Origin: a virus | IMG/VR virus record: IMGVR_UViG_3300009155_002539 | Location: 1 to 49,502 of that record | Strand: one strand, 5' to 3' | DNA length: 49,502 nucleotides | In this document: positions 24,888-33,357 of the stretch, piece by piece | How the letters are laid out: each line of letters opens with the position of its first letter | Numbering within the stretch: position 1 is the stretch's first letter | The notes under the pieces: model-generated | What the model was told of the DNA's origin: nothing | The model's input: the letters and a program-made list of their open reading frames with translations, nothing else | Database searches by the model: none | Translations under genes and position numbers: made by a program

Positions 24888-25798
24888 CTGGATGTAGTGG
24901 ATTAGTAGGAATCCATTTAGTAAAAAAATCCTTAGAAAAAGGATATAATGTAATCGGTGTCGATTTAAAATATTCAGAAAACTTACCAAAGTCGGATAAT
25001 TTTACATTTTATCAAATGGATTTAACAATAGAAGATAATGTTAAAAATCTTTTCTTTTATGAAACACCTGATGCCGTATTTAATACATTTGGTATTAAAG
25101 GCTCTCCATTAAGAGCAAAAAATAATCCAGTTGATTTTTTATATCCTTCATTTAAAATTAATACTGAGATTATTAATCAATGTGCAAAAAATAACATTTG
25201 GTTAGTATTTGTAAGTTCGGTTGGTGTATATGCACCTGCAGAAAAATTTGAAGAAGAAAGTGTTTGGAAAACCCTACCGTCAGAAGCAGATTGGTTTCCA
25301 AGTTGGAGTAAGAGAATGGGTGAAATTTTATTAGAAGCATATAAAGTTCAACATAATTATCTTCGTTGGGCAATAATAAGACCGGCAAACATATTTGGTG
25401 AGTATGATGATTTTAGTGGAAATGGTACGGTCATTGCAACTCAATGTAAAAAAATATATGAAGCAATTGATTCAATTGAAGCATGGGGTGATGGTACACC
25501 AATTAGAGATTTTGTATATGCTGGAGATGTGGCAGATGCCATTATTCAGTTATATGAAATGAGAATGCATACGACAGTAAATTTTGGTGCAGGAGAAGAA
25601 ATTACTATTAAATCTATGATTGAAGAATTGATTAAAATTAGTGGTAAAGATATATCTATAAATTGGGATACTACAAAACCAAATGGTGATATGAGAAGAC
25701 AGATGGATACTACAAAACAAAAAGCATTATCACTATTACCAAAATTAGGATTTAAAGAAGCATTACAAAAAACATATAATTTTTATTGTGGAAAATAA
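24842..25798 (+). CDS. NAD-dependent epimerase/dehydratase-like SDR lacking canonical Tyr
   Basis: A 318-residue extended SDR with the Rossmann motif GCSGLVG (17-23) and the usual central strands (FVSSVGVYAP; RPANIFGEYDD; WGDGTPIRDFVYAGDVA). In the catalytic segment PSWSKRMGE the Lys is K157, but the residue four before it, normally Tyr, is P153. The enzyme may use another residue, or may bind rather than catalyse. The start ATG lies inside the preceding gene (46-base overlap); no later in-frame start precedes the Rossmann strand. It overlaps the next gene by 11 bases. Confidence 0.85.
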   Translation: MGKETNANRRKKVIITGCSGLVGIHLVKKSLEKGYNVIGVDLKYSENLPKSDNFTFYQMDLTIEDNVKNLFFYETPDAVFNTFGIKGSPLRAKNNPVDFLYPSFKINTEIINQCAKNNIWLVFVSSVGVYAPAEKFEEESVWKTLPSEADWFPSWSKRMGEILLEAYKVQHNYLRWAIIRPANIFGEYDDFSGNGTVIATQCKKIYEAIDSIEAWGDGTPIRDFVYAGDVADAIIQLYEMRMHTTVNFGAGEEITIKSMIEELIKISGKDISINWDTTKPNGDMRRQMDTTKQKALSLLPKLGFKEALQKTYNFYCGK

Positions 25799-26864
25799 AT
25801 TACATATAGTTACATCTGGTTGTTCATTTACTCACAATTATAGAGTTAATATATCTTTACCAGAAAAAGAAGATAGATGGAAAAATGATGTAAAAGAAGA
25901 TTATACTTGGTTTCATTGGTTATGGAGAACATTGGGTAAAGATGCTGAATTTCATAATTATGGAACAATTACAAATGACAACAAAACAATATGTCGTTCA
26001 ATATTTTATAAAGTAAGTGATTTAATTTATAATCAGAAAATTAATCCAAAAGATATAATAGTTGTTGCGCAATGGACAACATTGACTAGAAATTCATTTT
26101 TTATTTCACCATCAAAATATGTTGAAAACCCAAAAAATGATTTAACAAAATTATGGTTGGAAAAAAATGATTCACACCCACATACTAATGATTTTATTAA
26201 ATTTGGTGAAAAAGATTATTGTTATCAACATGGATATTATTATTTAACAGGTGGATATAATTTAACCGAACATCCTGGAAAAGTAGACGAATTTGCTGCT
26301 CACTATTTAGATGCTGTAATGTCAAAAGAAGAACGATATATAGATTGGTTTGATTCTTTGGTTGGTTTATTAAGTTGGTTAGAAAAAGTTGGAGTTACAA
26401 AATTTTATTCATTTAATATGAATAATAATTTTTCTAAAAATGCATTAGATACACGAACTCCACCATACGATACTTGGGATAATCCTAAATTTGGAACACC
26501 ATATCAACAAATGATAGAGCAAAGAAAAATACAAAATACGTGGAAACAACCTACTATATTAGAAAATAACCCATATGTAAAAATGTATTCAGATAGAATT
26601 AATTTTGAAAAATACTTTTGGTTTTTTGAAGAAAATTCCGTATCTTCGTTTGGAGGTCTAATTGAATGGAGTATTAGAAACTTTGATTACAATTTGGATG
26701 ATGGTAATTATAATTTACCAAAAGTTATATGGAGAGAAATGAATGGATTGGATATTGATGGACAAAAAAAATATTTAGAAAAAAGTTGGTATGGACACAC
26801 ATCATCCATTTTAACAAGAAAATTTGTAAATGATGTAGTTTTAAATTGGGATATATTCAAATAA
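25788..26864 (+). CDS. SGNH-hydrolase-like protein, large form
   Basis: The 358-residue product has block I TSGCSFTHN (S13), a block II-like NYGTITNDN, a block III-like VVAQWTTLTR (about 85-95) and a terminal WYGHTSS (H337). It is a close relative of the protein at 30847 (same GCSFT, NYG-TNDN, AQW, and GHxSS elements in the same order) and a distant one of that at 22156. Start is GTG at 25788, overlapping the SDR gene by 11 bases; I find no better start. Its role is probably to add or remove acyl groups on a sugar or glycan. Confidence 0.75.
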   Translation: MENKLHIVTSGCSFTHNYRVNISLPEKEDRWKNDVKEDYTWFHWLWRTLGKDAEFHNYGTITNDNKTICRSIFYKVSDLIYNQKINPKDIIVVAQWTTLTRNSFFISPSKYVENPKNDLTKLWLEKNDSHPHTNDFIKFGEKDYCYQHGYYYLTGGYNLTEHPGKVDEFAAHYLDAVMSKEERYIDWFDSLVGLLSWLEKVGVTKFYSFNMNNNFSKNALDTRTPPYDTWDNPKFGTPYQQMIEQRKIQNTWKQPTILENNPYVKMYSDRINFEKYFWFFEENSVSSFGGLIEWSIRNFDYNLDDGNYNLPKVIWREMNGLDIDGQKKYLEKSWYGHTSSILTRKFVNDVVLNWDIFK

Positions 26865-26869
26865 AAAAT

Positions 26870-27862
26870 ATGAAAAAAACAGACAAAATTTTAGTTACAG
26901 GAGCAAGTGGATTTATTGGTTCACGATTAATTAAATCCCTATGGGAGCAAGGATATACTAATATCCGTGCAATTACCTTTGGTAGAGGTTTAAGAGAAGA
27001 TTTCAAGGGTTGGGAAAATGTAGAACATTTAAAAGGAGATTTACAAACTGCAGAGTTTTGTAATAAAGTTACAGAAAATGTTGACGTAATTTTTCATTGT
27101 GCAGCAAACACATCAAATGCGTTAGATACCAAAGTTAATCCTTTATTACACGTTACGGCAAATGTGGAAATGAATGTAAATCTAATGGAACAAGCTTGGA
27201 AAAACAAAGTTCGTAAATTTATGTATATTTCTTCAAATACTGTCTATCCTGATTTGGGTAGTGAGTATTGTTATGAGGATGAAAATTGCCAAACACCTAA
27301 CATATTTCCGGTATATAAAGCGGTAGGTAATATGAAAAGATATGGTGAAACACTTTGTGATTTTTTATCAAATCATATTCATAATCCAATGCAATGTGTA
27401 ATTATTAGACCTTCAAACGCATTTGGTCCAAATGATAAATACGATTACGAAAAGTGTCACGTTACTCCTGCAAATATTCGTAAAGTAGCAGATAATTTAA
27501 ATCCAATACCAGTATGGGGAGATGGTAGTGAAGTTAGAGATGTAATCCATGTAGATGATATGGTTAGTGGGTTTATATGTGTTGCAGAAAATGTAGATAC
27601 TTACGATATCTATAATGTGTGTTATGGTAGTGGATATAGTGTTAATGAAGTTTTAAACACCATTAAAGAGGTTGAGAATAATAATAACCCAATTGAGTAT
27701 GTAAGTAACAAAGCTCCAATGATACCCGTTAGATTACTTTCTAATGAGAAGTTGCGTAAGTTAGGTTGGAAACCAAAATACGATTTAAAAACTGGTTTAG
27801 AAAACGCTTTACAATGGTATAAAACTCATAAAAATGAATTCAATCCAAACTCAAAACCATAA
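26870..27862 (+). CDS. NAD-dependent nucleotide-sugar epimerase-like SDR
   Basis: Third extended SDR, 330 residues from the ATG at 26870, 5 bases after the previous stop (an upstream in-frame ATG at 26846 would overlap that gene and add 8 unlikely residues). The Rossmann motif is GASGFIG (11-17). The substrate-side landmarks RPSNAFGPND, VWGDGSEVRDVIHVDDM and LLSNEKLRKLGWKPKY are typical of UDP-sugar epimerases. The catalytic region PVYKAVGNMKRYGE has Tyr149 and Lys156 seven apart instead of four, so the active site is unusual. The stop overlaps the radical SAM start by 1 base. Confidence 0.88.
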   Translation: MKKTDKILVTGASGFIGSRLIKSLWEQGYTNIRAITFGRGLREDFKGWENVEHLKGDLQTAEFCNKVTENVDVIFHCAANTSNALDTKVNPLLHVTANVEMNVNLMEQAWKNKVRKFMYISSNTVYPDLGSEYCYEDENCQTPNIFPVYKAVGNMKRYGETLCDFLSNHIHNPMQCVIIRPSNAFGPNDKYDYEKCHVTPANIRKVADNLNPIPVWGDGSEVRDVIHVDDMVSGFICVAENVDTYDIYNVCYGSGYSVNEVLNTIKEVENNNNPIEYVSNKAPMIPVRLLSNEKLRKLGWKPKYDLKTGLENALQWYKTHKNEFNPNSKP

Positions 27863-28980
27863 TGGATAATAAAGAGGAAATATTAAAAAAATATGTGTGT
27901 GAGATGCCATTTATGTATAGTGATGTACAATGGTCATCTCAATTCATATGCTGTCCATCATGGGCACCTCAAAGTATTAGAGTAGACGAAAATGGAAAAG
28001 AAAATTGGTTTCCTGTAAATGAAAGTGATGATGTTATGAGAAATTGGACATCGGAGCCTGCTCAAAATATTCGTAAATCGGTTATGGATGGCACATACAA
28101 ATATTGTAACCACACTATATGTCCAAGACTAAACGAATTAATAAACACAGGGAGAAAACCATATTTGTTTAGAGAAATAGAAGAGTTTAGAGAAGTTTAT
28201 AATATACATACCGAAGAAGATATAATTAATTTCAAAACACCTCCAGAAGAGATACTCTTTGGATTTGATAGGAGTTGTAATTTAAGATGTCCTTCTTGTA
28301 GAGTTAGTTTAATACCAAATGATGATTTGGAATCACCTGAACATAAATCAAAATTACATTTACTAAAATCAATAGAAGATAATTTTGCAAGTGGATTAAA
28401 AAGAATTATGGTTACCGGAAGTGGTGACCCATTTTATTCAAAAATTTATAGAGATTATTTAATAAATTTTGATATAACAAAATATCCAAAATTAGAACAA
28501 TTGCAAATAATAACAAACGGAAATTTATTAGATGAACCTTTGTGGAAAAAAATGAAAGCAACTCCATACATAAAAACAATTGAAATTAGTATAGATGCTG
28601 CTACAAAAGAAACATACGAAAAGAAAACTAGATGGAATGGACAATGGGATAGGTTGATAGAAAATTTAAAATTTTTAGCAACACAAGACCATATAATAGA
28701 AGAGTTTGTATGTTCAATGGTAGTTAGCAAACATAATTACAAAGAAATGTTTATGTTTTATGAACTAATAACTGACATATTTAAAGATTCCAAATTTAAA
28801 TGGGGTATAACTTTAAATTATAGACAGATAGTAGATTGGGGAACCTTTTCCGCAGACTATTTAGAAGAATTGCAGGTATTTAATCCAACAAATATTTTAT
28901 TTAGAGATTTTATGACAGAAGTAAAAAAAATACATAATTTAAAATATGTAAATCACAATTTTCATCACTTATTTAATTAA
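27862..28980 (+). CDS. Radical SAM enzyme with SPASM-like N-terminal domain
   Basis: The 372-residue protein carries the radical SAM motif C139-x3-C143-x2-C146 (RSCNLRCPSC) and a SAM-site TGSGDP (about 181-186). The N-terminal 85 residues contain CC (about 33-34), then SEPAQNIRKSVMDGTYKYCNHTICPRL, which strongly resembles SPASM auxiliary [4Fe-4S] domains, placed before instead of after the core. It is unlike the other radical SAM protein in this run outside the core. The substrate could be a sugar or a peptide. Preceded by a 1-base overlap with the SDR and followed after 2 bases by the thiamine-enzyme beta half. Confidence 0.9.
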   Translation: MDNKEEILKKYVCEMPFMYSDVQWSSQFICCPSWAPQSIRVDENGKENWFPVNESDDVMRNWTSEPAQNIRKSVMDGTYKYCNHTICPRLNELINTGRKPYLFREIEEFREVYNIHTEEDIINFKTPPEEILFGFDRSCNLRCPSCRVSLIPNDDLESPEHKSKLHLLKSIEDNFASGLKRIMVTGSGDPFYSKIYRDYLINFDITKYPKLEQLQIITNGNLLDEPLWKKMKATPYIKTIEISIDAATKETYEKKTRWNGQWDRLIENLKFLATQDHIIEEFVCSMVVSKHNYKEMFMFYELITDIFKDSKFKWGITLNYRQIVDWGTFSADYLEELQVFNPTNILFRDFMTEVKKIHNLKYVNHNFHHLFN

Positions 28981-28982
28981 TT

Positions 28983-29525
28983 ATGAGCACACCACAATAT
29001 TCTCCATATAAAGATGCATTAACAAATGCAATGACGGAGTTAGCAAAATTAGAAGATACAATTTTTATAGGACAACAAATTGTTTATGCAGGAAATCCAA
29101 TGAGTACAACTTTGGGAGAAGTACCAAAAGAAAAAATGATTGAAGTACCTGTAATGGAAGAAACTCAAATGGGTATGAGTTTAGGATTGGCAATAACTGG
29201 TAAAAGAGTTGTTACATTTTATCCTAGATGGGATTTCATAGTATCAGCGGCAAATCAACTAATAAATCACGTTGATAAATTTGAATTAATGACTGGAAAA
29301 AAATTAAACTTAATTATTAGATTAGGTAAAGGTAGTGATACCCCATTAGACCCAGGTCACCAACATAAAGGAAATTATTTTGAAGAATTTAAATCAAGTT
29401 GTAAAAATATTGAATTTCACGATTTAAAAAGTTGGCAAGATATAGAATTAGCATATAAATATGCATTAAAAGAAGGTGGTGTTCATTTATTAGTTGAATA
29501 TCCTGAATTATATTATAAAAATTAA
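28983..29525 (+). CDS. Thiamine-diphosphate enzyme, pyrimidine-binding (beta) half
   Basis: This 180-residue protein matches the pyrimidine-binding domain of E1-beta/transketolase enzymes. EVPVMEETQMGMSLGLAITGKRVVTFYPRWDF contains the conserved Glu (E59 or E60) that activates the cofactor. It lacks the C-terminal transketolase domain of normal beta subunits (about 330 residues). With the short alpha half at 22871 it would form a minimal split enzyme. The two genes are 5.5 kb apart in the same run. Likely involved in building a branched or extended sugar, by analogy with thiamine enzymes of surface-glycan clusters, but this is inference. Confidence 0.82.
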   Translation: MSTPQYSPYKDALTNAMTELAKLEDTIFIGQQIVYAGNPMSTTLGEVPKEKMIEVPVMEETQMGMSLGLAITGKRVVTFYPRWDFIVSAANQLINHVDKFELMTGKKLNLIIRLGKGSDTPLDPGHQHKGNYFEEFKSSCKNIEFHDLKSWQDIELAYKYALKEGGVHLLVEYPELYYKN

Positions 29526-29530
29526 AAAAT

Positions 29531-29668
29531 ATGAAAAAATTATTAAAAAAAATCCCTATAATTTCTTTTTTTGTTAAGAAATACGATGATTATAAAACCA
29601 AAAAGAGGATTAAAAAAAAATTAGAAGAACTTAAAAAAAGAGACCCGTTTGTATATAAATCGTTTTAA
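29531..29668 (+). CDS. Small basic amphipathic protein, 45 aa
   Basis: A 45-residue reading frame fills the gap between the thiamine-enzyme beta gene and the GT10-like gene with 5- and 2-base spacers. It begins MKKLLKKIPIISFFVKKYDDY, a basic amphipathic and hydrophobic start that could associate with membranes, then a Lys-rich helix, and ends DPFVYKSF. The exact filling of the gap, in the same strand and packing style, argues for a real gene. It might be a membrane anchor for the enzymes beside it. No family is recognised. Confidence 0.65.
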   Translation: MKKLLKKIPIISFFVKKYDDYKTKKRIKKKLEELKKRDPFVYKSF

Positions 29669-29670
29669 TT

Positions 29671-30843
29671 ATGAAAAAATTTTGTTTTGTACATCTAAAA
29701 AAAACAAATAGTTTAGAACGATATAAAATAATACCCGGTTCATTTGAATCCAATTTTAATGAGCTTATTAAATCTTTTGATTTATTTACTAAATTTGAAT
29801 TAGTAAATTTAGACTCAATAGATTTAAATACATCTTTATTTATTTCTTTTGAATCGTTTGATTCTCCAGAAATGGGTATGCATGATTTTTTAAATTCGTT
29901 TATAAAATCAATATCATTAAAAAATGTTTTTTTTGATTTTTCAACATATGATAATCAAGAAATTAATCAAAAACATATAGACCAATTATGCGATTTGATT
30001 AAGGTTGAAAATTATGTGATATCTAAAAATTTAATTAAAAATAGAGATAATCAATTATGGTTTGAAGAATTGATGTTTCATTATATCCAACCAACTAGTA
30101 TAATTCCTCAAAACATTTTAGCTTTTAAAAAAGTTGAAATGGCCTCTAATAAAGTTTTAAGGAAATTTAAAGGTATGTTTTATGCAGGCCATACTAGAAT
30201 ACATAAACTACAATTTTTAGAATTTTTATATGAAAATGATTATATAAAAGATTTTATATGGGCATCAACTGGTCCTGATTATGAGCCAACTTTATTTGAT
30301 GATTTTATACCTGTTGCATTTAGAGAGGAATATAATAATATGAAAATATTAAAAGAATTGCCGCATTTAAATGATTATGAAAATTATGAAAAATATAGAG
30401 AAAGAAATAACGCTTATAATTTTGTTTCTTATTTAGATTCTTATTTTGATATTGTAGCCGAAACTAGGTTTTACCATACGGAAAGGTCCAGAGGTACAGC
30501 AGATACCTTTTTAAATTGGAATAATATTTCAGAAAAAACAATGAAACCAACTTTAATGGGTCACCCATTTATTATGATTTCAAAGGTTAACACTATATCA
30601 ATGCTAGAAAATATGGGATTAAAATATAGATATGATTTTTGGAATCATTCATATAATGATATAGCAAATGATTCTGAAAGAATGGATGGCATTAAAAATT
30701 TTACTAAAAAAGTAATGTCTTTATCAAAAAGAGAATTAAAACAATTTAAAGAAGATTATAATAATTATTCAAAAGATAATTTCAATATATTGACAAATGA
30801 AATATATCCAAATTCAATAAAAAAAATATACGAAACTGCTTAA
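29671..30843 (+). CDS. GT10-like (fucosyltransferase-fold) protein, paralogue 2
   Basis: This 390-residue relative of the proteins at 23514 and 31922 shares the DIVAETRFY strand, ISEKTMKP (about 285-292), MGHPFIMIS, ENMGLKY and NHSYNDIANDSERM (about 326-340). The family-specific last segment has SYND where the others have SYD. The N-terminal half is unrelated in detail. An AG-HTR segment (about 172-176) may correspond to the mid-domain basic loop. Probably a glycosyltransferase acting on the same glycan. Starts 2 bases after the small basic gene, and 3 bases separate it from the next gene. Confidence 0.6.
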   Translation: MKKFCFVHLKKTNSLERYKIIPGSFESNFNELIKSFDLFTKFELVNLDSIDLNTSLFISFESFDSPEMGMHDFLNSFIKSISLKNVFFDFSTYDNQEINQKHIDQLCDLIKVENYVISKNLIKNRDNQLWFEELMFHYIQPTSIIPQNILAFKKVEMASNKVLRKFKGMFYAGHTRIHKLQFLEFLYENDYIKDFIWASTGPDYEPTLFDDFIPVAFREEYNNMKILKELPHLNDYENYEKYRERNNAYNFVSYLDSYFDIVAETRFYHTERSRGTADTFLNWNNISEKTMKPTLMGHPFIMISKVNTISMLENMGLKYRYDFWNHSYNDIANDSERMDGIKNFTKKVMSLSKRELKQFKEDYNNYSKDNFNILTNEIYPNSIKKIYETA

Positions 30844-30846
30844 TAA

Positions 30847-31920
30847 ATGAAATATTTAATAACAAGTGGATGTTCTTTTACACGTCAAGAATATAGATGC
30901 AATACCGAAGGTACTTGTTCTGATTTTCAAAATGATTTTATAGAAATGTGGAGATGGCCACATTGGATTGAAAATTTATATAATGTAAATGTTTTAAATT
31001 ATGGAAGTGCAACAAATGATAATCACACAATAGCAAATTCAATAATATACGGAGTAGAAAAGTTATTAAAAAAAGGAGTATTAGCAGAAGATATTTCTGT
31101 GATAGCCCAATGGTCAAATTTTTCAAGACAAGCTTTTTTTATATCAAATGAAAAAATAGATGAATTTGGTATAGATTTAAAAGGATTGGCACATATATCG
31201 GATTGGATTGAAGAAAAAGAATACAATGGTCAATATGGATATTGGTTTTTAACCGGAGGATATGGTGTTGGACATGTTGATAACAAAATAAAAGAATTTT
31301 TACCATATTTTATAAAATACATTCTATCAAATGATAATTGTTTAATATATCATTTTGAAGCAATGTTAAAACTTCAAAATTATTTAAAATTAAAAGGTAT
31401 AGAATATAAAACTTTTGATATTCAAAATAATTTTTCTAAAAGTTACACAAAAGATTGGGGAATGGGATTTCCAAATTATAGAGAAACTGATAAAGATAAA
31501 TTTTCAGAATCAGTATTGGATAAAAAATTTATACCAAATACTTGGGAATTGGATAATTTATATGACTATTCAGATACACCATATGTTAAAAATTTAATAG
31601 ATATGATAGATTGGTCAAATCATTGGTTTTATAAAGAAGATGGTATTACAAAACATGGTGGTATAATTGAATGGGCGATTCGAAATTGGGATGTTTCTAA
31701 TTTAAAAACATATCCAAATAGACCATTAGATATGAATAAATCAGTATATGCGGATATTTTATTTATGGAACATCATGATAAAACATTAGAAGAAATAAAA
31801 TATGAAATGGATAATAGATGGTATTTAGGACATGTTTCATCTAGATTAAATAAAAAATTTGTAAAAGAAATTCTTTCTGAATTTTTATCAAAATATACTT
31901 TAAAAAATAAATTATTATAA
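30847..31920 (+). CDS. SGNH-hydrolase-like protein, large form
   Basis: This 357-residue paralogue of the protein at 25788 has TSGCSFTRQE (S10), NYGSATNDN, VIAQWSNFSRQ and WYLGHVSS (H329). A GGIIEWAIRNWD segment near residue 270 also matches the sister (FGGLIEWSIRNFD), confirming duplication. The presence of two long copies plus one short SGNH gene in the run suggests several acylation steps or sites. No signal peptide, so probably cytoplasmic before export or assembly. The 5' neighbour ends 3 bases upstream; the next gene starts 1 base after its stop. Confidence 0.75.
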   Translation: MKYLITSGCSFTRQEYRCNTEGTCSDFQNDFIEMWRWPHWIENLYNVNVLNYGSATNDNHTIANSIIYGVEKLLKKGVLAEDISVIAQWSNFSRQAFFISNEKIDEFGIDLKGLAHISDWIEEKEYNGQYGYWFLTGGYGVGHVDNKIKEFLPYFIKYILSNDNCLIYHFEAMLKLQNYLKLKGIEYKTFDIQNNFSKSYTKDWGMGFPNYRETDKDKFSESVLDKKFIPNTWELDNLYDYSDTPYVKNLIDMIDWSNHWFYKEDGITKHGGIIEWAIRNWDVSNLKTYPNRPLDMNKSVYADILFMEHHDKTLEEIKYEMDNRWYLGHVSSRLNKKFVKEILSEFLSKYTLKNKLL

Positions 31921-31921
31921 T

Positions 31922-33343
31922 ATGATAGAACAATTAATATTTGGTTATGATGTGGTAACACATAATGGAGAACAACCAAATTGTTTAAATCCTAAATTTT
32001 TAGGTTCAATTGCAAGAGCATCTGATTTTAAATTTGACCAATCTGGTCCGTATTTTAGAGAAAGATGGGGAGATGATTGGGCGGTTTATAATAGTAATTA
32101 TTTATCAGAATATACTAATAGAAAGTCTATATTTGAAATAATAAAAGATAGAGAAAAAAAAGGAATAAGAAAAAAATGGTTTTATGTGGTAGAACCATTT
32201 GGTAATTTTGAAAAGTTTTTTGGAATCGGAAGCTCAATACATTCTCAATTGGCATTAGAATTTGTTTCTAAAACTGCAATTGAAGAAATTAAAAATTATG
32301 ATGGAAATTTAGTTATAAGTTATTTTATAGATGGTGGATTAGGTGTTAATAAAGAAAATTTTGAAAAAATATTTAACTTTATTGATAAGAATGAAATACC
32401 AGATGAAAAAGTTTATTTTATTTTTCAAGATTTTAAATTAAAAAAGAATATTGAAAAATTAGGAAGAAATATAAAAGTATTGGATTATAATCAAGCATTA
32501 ATAGCAAAATCTCAAGAATTTTTAAATACATTAACAAATCCAGATTTTTCATATTGGAATAATAATGATGAACCACAGGTTGGAAAAATAGGGAATACAA
32601 AAAATTCAGTAGTTACACCGGAAGAATTTATAGATTCAATTGGTAAAGATAAAAAAGATTTTTTATTTCTTTGTAGACATTGGAAACCGCATAGAATAAA
32701 AGTATTGTATGATTTATGGAGAGCTGGGTTAGATAATTTTTTAGTTTCTTGGGATAAAAAGTTTTATTCACAACAACTTATAGATGAGCATAGATATATG
32801 TTTGATGATGATTCGTTTATAGATTTAGTAAAAAATACATCGAATCATTTGGATATTGATGATTTAACAAAAATAGCTGGATATGGGTTTGAAAATAAAG
32901 ATATATATTTAAATTCATATATGAGTATTGTTACTGAATCTATATTTTTTCAAACATCACATGGTCACGAAGAAAAAGAATTTGCTACTGGATATCTTTC
33001 TGAAAAAATATGGAAACCCATTGGCCATTGTCAACCATTTATATTATTAGGACCTGCAAAATCATTGGAATATATTCGTTCTTTGGGATTTAAAACATTT
33101 GATGGATTTATTGATGAAAGTTATGATACGGAAGTAAAAGATTCAAATAGAATGTATAAAGTAATACATGAAATAATGAAATTTCATAATAAACCAAAAG
33201 ATGAAAAAGATGAATTTTTAAGAAATGTTAAAGAAATTTGTTTGTATAATCAGGAACATTTTCTTTCTTTTTCAAAAAAGCATCAACACGAACAATCAAA
33301 AATGATTAACTTTTTGTTACAAGGTGAAAATACTTTGATTTAG
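31922..33343 (+). CDS. GT10-like (fucosyltransferase-fold) protein, paralogue 3
   Basis: This 473-residue protein closes the accessory run. It shares with paralogue 1 the SYMSIVTE strand, LSEKIWKPIGHCQPFILLG (about 359-377), IRSLGFKTFDGFIDESYD (about 386-403) and the following acidic-Arg segment. Paralogues 1 and 3 resemble each other most. The N-terminal part includes PFGNFEKFFGIGSS and an FYVVE strand but no further motif. Glycosyltransferase is the best guess. A TATTTATAG motif follows before the large nucleotidyltransferase gene, so a new transcript may start there. Confidence 0.6.
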   Translation: MIEQLIFGYDVVTHNGEQPNCLNPKFLGSIARASDFKFDQSGPYFRERWGDDWAVYNSNYLSEYTNRKSIFEIIKDREKKGIRKKWFYVVEPFGNFEKFFGIGSSIHSQLALEFVSKTAIEEIKNYDGNLVISYFIDGGLGVNKENFEKIFNFIDKNEIPDEKVYFIFQDFKLKKNIEKLGRNIKVLDYNQALIAKSQEFLNTLTNPDFSYWNNNDEPQVGKIGNTKNSVVTPEEFIDSIGKDKKDFLFLCRHWKPHRIKVLYDLWRAGLDNFLVSWDKKFYSQQLIDEHRYMFDDDSFIDLVKNTSNHLDIDDLTKIAGYGFENKDIYLNSYMSIVTESIFFQTSHGHEEKEFATGYLSEKIWKPIGHCQPFILLGPAKSLEYIRSLGFKTFDGFIDESYDTEVKDSNRMYKVIHEIMKFHNKPKDEKDEFLRNVKEICLYNQEHFLSFSKKHQHEQSKMINFLLQGENTLI

Positions 33344-33346
33344 AGA

Positions 33347-33355
33347 TATTTATAG
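33347..33355 (+). promoter_or_regulatory. Candidate late-promoter motif TATTTATAG
   Basis: TATTTATAG lies 2 bases before the ATG at 33358, after the last glycan gene. It resembles the motif copies at 90, 1375, 40759 and 43149. As at 90-100, the spacing would give a leaderless message if it is a -10 box. It marks the boundary between the accessory run and the head-side genes. Confidence 0.35.
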
Positions 33356-33357
33356 TT

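Noticed and set aside
26846-26869. Upstream start for the third SDR
   Set aside because: It overlaps the preceding SGNH gene, and the ATG at 26870 gives a normal SDR N-terminus close to the Rossmann strand.
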